Below are positions 56,501 to 64,000 of a DNA stretch of 64,000 bases, piece after piece. The notes under the pieces were generated by a model. The model was not told the DNA's origin. It saw only the letters and a list, made by a program, of their open reading frames with translations, and did not search any database. How positions within the stretch are numbered: position 1 is the first letter of the stretch; each line of letters starts with the position of its first letter. Source of the stretch: Juglans regia (taxonomy: Eukaryota > Streptophyta > Magnoliopsida > Fagales > Juglandaceae); contig NC_049909.1 of the NCBI RefSeq assembly GCF_001411555.2, positions 1 to 64,000 of the forward strand, written 5' to 3'. Position numbers and translations under genes: made by a program.

Positions 56501-57847
56501 TTAGCTGCAAACATTCAAGCTGGGGAGGCCGTGGGTCCCTGGGGGTATAAAGCTGGACTGATTCTCTTCAAGGATCGTATTTACTTGTCAATCAACTCTG
56601 CTCTCATTCCTATTATTCTTAATGAGTTCCATGCAGGCACACACGAGGGCTTTCATAAGATGTGGCAGCGATTAAAGACGGTATTTTATTGGCCCGGGGC
56701 GAGAACACATGTTAAAAAATTTATTCGAGAATGCGATGTGTGCCAACGGCACAAGAGCGAGCACACCAAACCAGCCGGACTTTTACAACCACTGCCAATA
56801 CCAACAGCTGTGTGGTCAGAAATTTCAATGGATTTTGTCACTGGACTACCGAGTTCTCATGGAAAAAATGTTATTTTCGTGGTTGGTGATCGCTTGTCAA
56901 AGTTTGCTCACTTTATACCACTCAAACAGCCATTGTCAGCGTCGGTAGTGGCCCAAGTTTTTTTTGAGAACATTTTTAAATTGTATGGACTGCCGACTTC
57001 AATTGTTTGTGATCGTGACCCCACTTTCACTAGCAGGTTCTGGCTGGAGTTGTTCCAGATGCAGGGGATTAAATTTAATTTTAGTTCCTCATATCATCCA
57101 CAAACGGATGGCCAAACCGAGGTAGTTAATCAAACATTAGAAATGTATTTGAGATGTTTTACTAGTGAGTCACCAGTGAGTTGGGTTAAATGGCTGTCGT
57201 GGGTGGAGTATGTTTACAATACCAGTGCACATTCTAGCACGGGAAGAACCCCATACGAAGTTGTCTATGGCCGAAGACCTCCCACTCTTTTATCTTATGT
57301 GCATGGCACGGCCAAGGTGGAATCTGTAGCACAAACATTGGAAGAGAGGGACCGATTGATTAAGGAAGTACGCCTCAAGCTCCAGCAAGCTCAGAATAGA
57401 ATGAAGGTCCAGTATGACAAGAGACATAAAGAAAAGAGTTTCCAGCTAGGAGAATTCGTCTATGTGCGCCTTCAGCCGTATAGGCAGCAAACGGTGGAAA
57501 GAAGATCTAACATGAAATTATCGGCTAAATACTATGGACCCTTCAAGATTATTGAGCGAGTGGGACAAGTAGCTTATCGGTTGGAATTACCGCAGGGAGC
57601 ACGAATTCACCCTGTTTTTCATGTGTCCCTCTTGAAGTTAAAGCTCGGGCAAAACACGGCAACAACTACTGAATTACCAGGGATTCAGCTCAGCACACCA
57701 CCAATTTCGCCGGAGGCCATTTTATCTCAGCGTGGGCGTGGACAGAAGGCTGAAGTCCTAATCCACTGGAAGGACAGCAATCCGACGGAGGTCACCTGGG
57801 AGAACCTGACAATGGTTAAGGGTAAATTTCCGGATTTTTTTCCTTGA
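53519..57847 (+). pseudogene. Gag-pol polyprotein of the Reina-like element, with two UAG stops and a missing RT motif
   Basis: One frame runs from the ATG at 53519 to 57847, with TAG at 54548-54550 and 54983-54985. Domains: coiled-coil N-terminus (MERLEQQMANFE...); retrotransposon gag (LDDPTSWIYRVEQFFEYQ); zinc-knuckle CFNCDENFTPGHRC (~54345); protease LLDTGSSHNF (54563-54592); reverse transcriptase (KKDGSWRLCVDYRALN, FFDDILIYS at ~55606-55632); RNase H (VECDASGTGLGAVL); integrase zinc finger and catalytic D (56829), D (57007), E (57119-57121); C-terminal chromodomain (VLIHWKDSN...TWE). RT motif A is missing: LNGAKV is joined to CSGYHQIRM, so about six residues including the first catalytic Asp are gone (~55425). 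The RT is therefore inactive, whatever the stops do. Confidence 0.93.
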
Positions 57848-57876
57848 GGACAAGGAAAATTTGAAGAAGGAGGGAA

Positions 57877-58267
57877 TGTTACGGAAATTCAGCTCCTAGA
57901 TTTTAGTTTTCCTTTATTTTAGTTTTCCTTTTACTACTTTCCGAATAAGGGAACTAAGGCATTGACTTGCCTTATTTTGTTAGTTTAAATTTGTTAAGTT
58001 GGCGCCGTTCGCATGCGTTGTTCACGTACGTGCGTTCGAATTAGTAATGTTAATTTATTTCCTTGTAAGTTACTGCTATAAGTTGGGAAGAATTATTGGA
58101 ATAAGGTAAGGATTATTACAGCAATTAGTTGCAGAGGTGGGTTCCCTCACAAAACAAACCAACATTTATCTTCTACTTATTCACCACAGGTAAGGCACGC
58201 TGGTTGGATCCAGCGTCTTTTCCAGTAGACCCTCCAGTTACTCGCTCGCTTGCTCGTGCTCGTAATA
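57877..58267 (+). repeat. 3' LTR of the Reina-like element
   Basis: 391 bp, five transitions from the 5' LTR (among them ACTGC/ACTAC, GCGTGC/GCATGC and ACCATA/ACCACA), no length difference. Followed by the CGGGG duplicate. Confidence 0.94.
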
Positions 58268-58682
58268 CGGGGCCACCAGGTATTATCATCACTGCACTGC
58301 CCTTCATTTTACATTGCTGAATCTCGTAAGCTTGCAGACAATGTTATTGTGTTTGGACTCATTATAGAGATGATGTTTAGACTCGAACTTGCTTCATGCA
58401 TCCCTCTTTATTCATCAATAGTGTATTCAATGGAAATTATAAACTCTTTTTTTTTTTTTTTTATGCTAGCGTTACCACCTACGCTCTTGTCACGTAAGTC
58501 ACCATCAACAGGTATGACCGACATCTTTTTTGTTTATAAATTATGCTTTTTTCATATCATTAGATGCATTAGTTCATATTCCTTGCTGAAATTCATATCT
58601 CAAAGTCTATATTTATCCTTCAAGCTTTCACATACCAAAATCATCATAATATCGTTGATTTAACTATTTTTAGTCTTTTTAC
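58268..58682 (+). other. 5' flank of Myb/SANT copy 5 (element A), part 2
   Basis: Resumes the leader after the insertion and runs to the start codon at 58683. It is almost identical to 15620-16131, including a T-run at 58448-58463 and the GCATTAGTTCATATTCC block. Confidence 0.85.
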
Positions 58683-59570
58683 ATGGATGATCCGGACAAT
58701 CATCAGACTGATCGGAAGTTATAGGGCAATGGGCTAGAGGATACTCTTATAGAGATGATGCATGAGGACGTTATTAGTGGGAAAGTACGGGTGGGAAAGT
58801 TCAGCCGTAAAAATCACGTGTTGTATGCTCAACACCTTAGTACTATGGGTTCAAAGCTATTAAACGATGAACAAGTGAAGGGGAAAATCAAGCGGCTGAA
58901 GAAGATGCAGCGTATGTTCACCGCTTTGATGGGACAAACGGGTATGGGATGGGACCCTTACACGAAAGCTGTGATAGGCAGTGACGAGCATTGGGCAAAT
59001 GCCATCAGGGTAAGCTAATTTAACGAATACATGTTTCATTCATTTTTTATAGCTCCTTAACCAATATCTTATACCAAACTGTGCCATTATTTGAATTAGG
59101 TGAAAAGTGACTGGAAGTATTTCCGGAATGCTGGCTGCCCACTATACGCCGAGCTATGCACGATCTTTGGCGCATCAGTCGCCACCGGCACACCGTCGAG
59201 AGTGCATGATTTTTCAAATCCCATTGGCATATCCCGTTGCCTTGGTGAACAAAAGGGACAGGCCAACCCATATCAAGAAGACTTATGCAGATACCTCGAG
59301 GAGGTGAAGAACACGTCTGTCGCACGCCGCAAGTGCTACGAGGGCAGGGCTAAGGCTTCCGCATCTAAACGGAGCAAGGGGTCTATGGACAGCGATGGTG
59401 CCTTTGATCCCTTTGTGCGTTGTGTCACTTTGCTGCAGGAGATTGAGCCCAAGTTGCCGGACGATAATTGGTTCCGTGCCTATGCTGTGCTCTGTGATTC
59501 ACCCGCTTTGCGGCGGGGCTTTTTGCATATGGATGGCGAGTATCGGCGATTGTGGGCCATGCGTTGTTGA
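58683..59570 (+). pseudogene. Myb/SANT-like domain gene, copy 5 (one nonsense codon in exon 1)
   Basis: Exon 1 is 58683-59009 (109 codons), the intron 59010-59099 (GTAAGC...TTAG), and exon 2 is 59100-59570 (156 codons plus stop). The 14th codon is TAG (58722-58724) where copies 1-3 have TGG (Trp). Apart from that the frame is complete and ends YRRLWAMRC, the intact C-terminus of this subtype. Motifs: KIKRLKK, GMGWDPYTKAV, DEHWANAIR; basic KASASKRSKGS in exon 2. The next in-frame Met codons (58758, 58761) could start a shorter protein missing the first ~25 residues. Copies 3, 4 and 5 form one subtype, copies 1 and 2 another. Confidence 0.85.
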
Positions 59571-60178
59571 CTTCTATAATTTCGGTAAGCTCTATGTTTT
59601 TATTTGAAAACACCTGTTTCTTGTTTTTCCATTTTTCTCTATTTTTACTTGTTTATGTGATTTATGTTTGGACTGTTGGTTGTTTTTTATGGTTGGTATA
59701 TGAAAATTCTGGGGTGCTTTACTTCTATTATGTTGGTCTTTTGAGGTACAAAGCTGATCAATGTTTATTTCTTTGGTGTATCCTTTTAATGTGTAAAATT
59801 AACATTGAATCTATGTGTTTAGTCTGTTATGCTATTACTACCAGGTACGTATATCTTTTCTGTTATTCTGAGTGAGCTAGTATAATAATTTGTATCATTG
59901 GATGATTTTTAACATGAGTTTTCCATTTTGTAGGTCCTGCTGTTGCTCTTCTTTATGCACCAAAAGATTTGTTTCTAAGCTGCCACACGTTAAATGGTAC
60001 AATTATATGATGGTTGAGTGGCACTATATTTAGTAGAAGCGTGCAATTTTGGTATATTATAATCTTTTATATGCATTGTCTTGGTCTGAATATTATGTTT
60101 GTTTGGTCTCCTAGTGCTGCTGATAGAACTTTTATGTTGTACTTTATAATAGTAGTTGCAGCACTAATTCTGGAATAT
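59571..60178 (+). other. 3' tail of Myb/SANT copy 5 (element A), putative UTR intron
   Basis: Same as 21621-22258: a donor TTTCGGTAAGCTC at ~59580, acceptor CATTTTGTAG at ~59934, and a conserved block after it. Similarity ends at GCACTAATTCTGGAAT. Confidence 0.65.
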
Positions 60179-62905
60179 TATGTTAATTAGCCCTATTTCA
60201 ACTGTGATTTCCAAAGATTTCATTTTCTTCTGAATCCAAGGCTCACTTGTCTCTTGGAAGATCTCCATGAAATGGACACGGTCTTGATTCCCAAAGATAG
60301 AAGGGGGTTTTAAGAGGAGGTTGTTGATTTTATTTGGGTGATATTTTTCTTACAAGTATGATATAGAACTTGGCTTGTTTGTTGTAGAGGGGGAAAGATG
60401 AATTGGGCTGTGTAGGTTCTTGTTTTTGTGTCCCTAAGTTGAGGCGGATAATGAAAGTTTTCAGAGAGGAGTTTTATGGGTTTGAGTTCGGGGGAGAGAA
60501 TGTTGTATGGGGTTGAGTGAAGTTATACAAGGGTCATAACAGTGGTTTTTAACTATGCTATTTCTATTACATTGCATAAAGGCTTTAAGATATATATAAG
60601 ACCAGCTTCATAGCAGAGAGAAATCCCATAGAATTCGGAACTTAGGACATCTTTCATTACACCTCAACATTTCTGTTATAAGGAATCTATCTAATTCTGT
60701 TATAAAGAATCTATCTAGAGTTTTCTATGGTGTAGTATTCTTGCATTTCTGATTTGCATTTGAGCTGGTCCTTCTAGAAGCATCTCCTTGGTTCTACATA
60801 TGCAATGAAAAAGAAAGGAAGAAGAAAAACGGCAAGATGGTAAATGGATACATCGAGTAATGCATCATGTATATAAAGATAATTAAATATTTGGAGACGT
60901 GGATTTAAGCTTTGTGACACCTAGCACGTGTACTACTTGTCTCTCTATATATATTTTTCCCGAGATTTGTATATAGCTCAACATGTCATACCTGTATTAG
61001 AAGGATGTGCAAAGAAAAAAGTGTGAGGGTAAGAATAAGGTAAGAACTAAATTGAATAATCACTGCTTCATGGATGAAACTGAAATCTTATACATAACTT
61101 AAGGAGTAAGCTTGTATTCTGATATAGTATTTATGATCTGAATGACTTGCTGTTTGGATTTACCTTTCCCTTCATTGAGTTTTTTTCTTCACAAGAGAGC
61201 TTACTTTAACATCAGTCTTTACTCTTACTGAACTTCTTTCCTCTGTATCATCTTCTGAATGCTACTACTACTGCAGAACTAGACATAATATGTTGACTAT
61301 GGCACATTGTTTAACATAGATTCATGACCCATGACATATTAATAACTACTATTTAAAATGAGTATTGTAGGATTCCCATATAAGAGAAATCAAAACCTCC
61401 ACCTAGATAGTTGACTATGTATAATATTGTACCCTTGAACGAAATTAGAATAGAATAGCAAAAAGTGCAGGGAAATTTCTCTTTATTCTAGAAGTTGATT
61501 TGTCTCCAGTCTTTCTGTTGAGAATATGTCCTTTATAAAATCTGTAACTTTTGCTGTTCATGTTCTGTATCGGTGTTAAACCTTGGCATCAATTCCAATA
61601 CTTCAATCTAGCTGTTAAAGATCAAACTCTGTTTTCCATGGGTACAGCGTGGTTTTCTGATGAATTTGGGTGTACACATTTGTATTTAAGGGCTCTAATG
61701 TGGAATAAAAAAGCAAGCATTGGTGTGTAATTGGATCAAACTTCACAAAAAATACTGGGTTTATTATTTCTAACATGTAAATTTGACATTTTCAACTTGT
61801 ATGTAAAATTGAATGAAGAGACGGACAAATATAAGAACAACTTAAGCCTACTAATCGTAACATTTAATTTTTTTGCAGTGGAATACTTCTTTTATCAATC
61901 ATTTACTGGAAGACATATTAGTTTCGCAAGATTATATATATATATATATATAGATATATATAAATGAACCTTCCTAAGAAAAACGTCGAAATAGATGTTT
62001 TGGTATTCATCAGTTCAATTTTTTAGGGTTTTTTGAGGTATCGTTTTCCTTCATTTGTTTAGGTATATATATTTATGTATTTTAAAGCTGAAGAGGGCCA
62101 GACGAGGACAAATAATGTTTTGTTATATCATAAAATTTATACACTAGATGATGCAATGAACGAAGTGTATGCTTCATGAACCATTAGTTGTGATAATTCT
62201 CAATGTTACGGGAAAATAAATTATGAATGCCCACTTTTGGGAAGTTTTTATCTTCTAGAGGTTAGAGCATTACCTGGATGATGACCAGGTTGATAGAATA
62301 AAGTGCAATCTTTTATTTTCAATTTTGATTCTTGATGGCCAAGGTTACAAATCTCTCTTAGTTCCTTTCATCGTTCAAGTAAGACATTCGAGGCTGTCAT
62401 GACTAACATAGAAACAAAAGAGGTTAAGGGGTAAAATTTTGCTTCCCTTGAACCACCCATATTCTCGTTCTCCACCGCCTGCTTTTCCATGGAAAGTGTC
62501 TCCATGACACCATTCTCTAGCAAAATTCAAGAAGCAAATGTTCTAGTTGCATTTCCTTTTGATGCTTGTCATAATGAGGCACTGCTTTGAGATGAGAAGT
62601 TGAAAAATATAAACATCTTCTCATGTGTTCAAGAATTACGAATACAACAAGGAACAAAAAAAGTAAGATTTGTTTGTAGGAAAAATCTGCTTTGTCGTGT
62701 GAGCGCTGAAGAAAACACAATTGATTTACAAATGACAACTCCCAAATCGCAGTCAATGAACTCTCCTTGCACTCTTAAGATGGTCTGCCCTAATTACCCA
62801 CAACTGTTCTCCCACTGATTTCATGTCTGGGCAATCGGCTCGAATCGGTGCTGCACAGTGGAAGAAAACATTTTCATAAGTACCTCTGAATCGATGACTT
62901 CCTCC
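60179..62905. other. No recognisable gene
   Basis: 2.7 kb with only short open frames and no domain or shared repeat I can support. A (TA)n run lies at 61935-61965. The sequence looks like ordinary intergenic or intronic plant DNA. Confidence 0.5.
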
Positions 62906-62912
62906 ATCTTGT

Positions 62913-63150
62913 GGTTGTGAGGCTTTGTAATGAAATTCGTTGTGGTTGTAAAGAATGTGATGGACAGATTTGTTGATTACCTATCATATTTGACTTCCTC
63001 ATAAGCTATTAACTTATACTTTGAAGTCTTTGTATTCTTAAAGTTGGTTAAACTTGATGTTCATTTTTATGGGATTTTGATGAGATTTCTGTTCGTCAAT
63101 AAAAGTTTAGAATATGAGAATAAAGAGTTTTCCAATGGGAATTGGTTCCT
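62913..63150 (+). repeat. Dispersed repeat R1, copy 3
   Basis: Nearly identical to 7211-7475. It begins CTTGTGGTTGTGAGGC and ends GGGAATTGGTTCCT. Its last part is also found inverted at 12050-12145. Confidence 0.8.
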
Positions 63151-64000
63151 CCAGTTTCTGTTTAGCCTCTAAATTTGATTGATTACTAAGAAAAAGGAAC
63201 GAAATTAAAAAGAGTATTACGATCTTTTATTTGATTTTTTTTTCCCGTTTTTTAAATCTTTTAGAGTTGATTTTAGAGAATGGTGAATCCCTCCAAATAT
63301 AGAGTTTGAAACCAAGTAAAGCTTTCCGTTCAACGGTTCTTCACCTTCGCGGCATGATTTCCCCGGTCCGTTCCCGTGTAGCCTTTCCTTCTTCTTGTTC
63401 TTTCTTTTCCATCTTGTTGTAAATAATTTTGCTTTGTTAGGTGTTTCGAACCAGGGGATTGATGATTTGGCCAGGTCGTTAGTAGACGATTGGTTGGCTC
63501 TTGAGGAAGCTCGAGCGAACTCTCTGTAAGGAGTTCGCTTGAACTTGATTCGAGCTGAAGTGTAACGCTCATCCTTGTGGTGGGTCTTTTTATAAAATAT
63601 TTTTAGCAAGGACGACGGGAATTACCGTTTGATTTAAAACCTTTTTACTTTCTTCCCAAGGTGCAAGACTCTACGTTTATAAAATAAATGTGCTTTGATA
63701 ATAAAAGAGGTTTACAATGGAAAACATCAATGTTAATAATAAAAGGCCTCTCATATATTTAAAATTCATGCCTAGACCTCCGTGCTCTTCCCCATGGGCC
63801 GTGTCCATCCTGACCGTTCAGTTCCTGTTGGGGGGAGGGACATACATAAAAATTAAAATAAGTCGATAACTCGTAAGCATTACTTCATACGGTTAAAATA
63901 TAATAACATAGGTTTTCATTCATGCATTCATCACTCGTACATACTATACTTACATGCATACATGCATACATGCATACATGTATACGTGCATTCATTTGAA
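63151..64000. other. No gene seen; short CTCGAGCGAA fragment at 63495-63565
   Basis: 63495-63565 contains GCTCGAGCGAACTCTC and AGTTCGCTTGAACTTGATTCGAGCTGAAG, single words of the tandem repeat at 7575-7999. The last 60 bases contain CATACATGCATA repeats. No coding sequence is recognised. Confidence 0.45.

Larger units (their letters stand above)
53108..58267 (+). mobile_element. Ty3/gypsy chromovirus (Reina-like), 5160 bp, defective
   Basis: LTRs are 53108-53498 and 57877-58267, both 391 bp, with five visible differences, all transitions. The target duplication is CGGGG (53103-53107, 58268-58272). A primer-binding site complementary to tRNA-Met (TTGGCATCAGAGCAGG) starts at 53501, and a polypurine tract AAGAAGGAGGGA lies at 57864-57875. 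The LTRs start TG and end TA. Gag-protease-RT-RNase H-integrase-chromodomain order and the small size fit the Reina lineage; the lineage name is inference. The element is inserted in the leader of Myb/SANT copy 5. Confidence 0.95.

Overview
This window is plant nuclear DNA and is almost entirely repetitive. The evidence is plant gene fragments with canonical GT-AG introns (phosphoinositide phospholipase C, B3/REM factor, RUS/DUF647, Mn-type metal tolerance protein, MUT9-like/casein-kinase-I-like kinase), plant Ty1/copia and Ty3/gypsy elements, TGTAACA-type long LTRs, AT-rich fold-back MITEs and TTTAGGG-like repeats. The style suggests a woody eudicot, possibly Fagales, but the species cannot be fixed by eye. 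I see no clearly functional single-copy gene, no tRNA or rRNA, and no prokaryotic feature.

Layout. 1-5070: a ~1.1 kb-per-arm palindrome carrying two head-on copies of a two-exon Myb/SANT-like gene; the flank of the right copy is split by a 2.2 kb solo LTR. 5070-14460: MITEs, a B3 fragment, a higher-order CTCGAGCGAA tandem repeat, a metal-transporter exon and several dispersed repeats. 14460-22260: a third Myb/SANT copy whose first exon is split by a young 4.6 kb Ty1/copia element. 22490-27062: B3, RUS and PLC pseudogene fragments. 28930-30520: a decayed Ty3/gypsy gag-protease fragment. 30840-35880: rearranged Myb/SANT pieces joined to an inverted duplication of the 5' end of a MUT9-like kinase gene, so that two copies of one promoter face each other. 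35976-40393: a 4.4 kb solo LTR. 41190-43275: a truncated Ty1/copia element. 43480-44330: an unidentified gene fragment. 44572-49697: 5.1 kb of degenerate telomere-like repeat. 52000-60180: a fifth Myb/SANT copy split by a 5.16 kb Ty3/gypsy (Reina-like) element. 60180-64000: mostly featureless, with two dispersed repeats.

Connections. One repeated unit (called element A here: a 5' untranslated/promoter-like part, a Myb/SANT gene of 109 + ~155 codons, and a 3' intron-containing tail) recurs five times as gene and more often as 5' fragments, and it hosts three independent LTR insertions with clean target duplications. Only the minus-strand copy at 1180-2066 keeps a complete reading frame. The two structures most worth attention are the palindromic Myb/SANT locus and the convergent kinase-promoter locus; either would make long double-stranded RNA if transcribed. 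The telomere-like array with a MITE fixed inside its repeat unit is a third. All calls come from reading the sequence; no searches were run.
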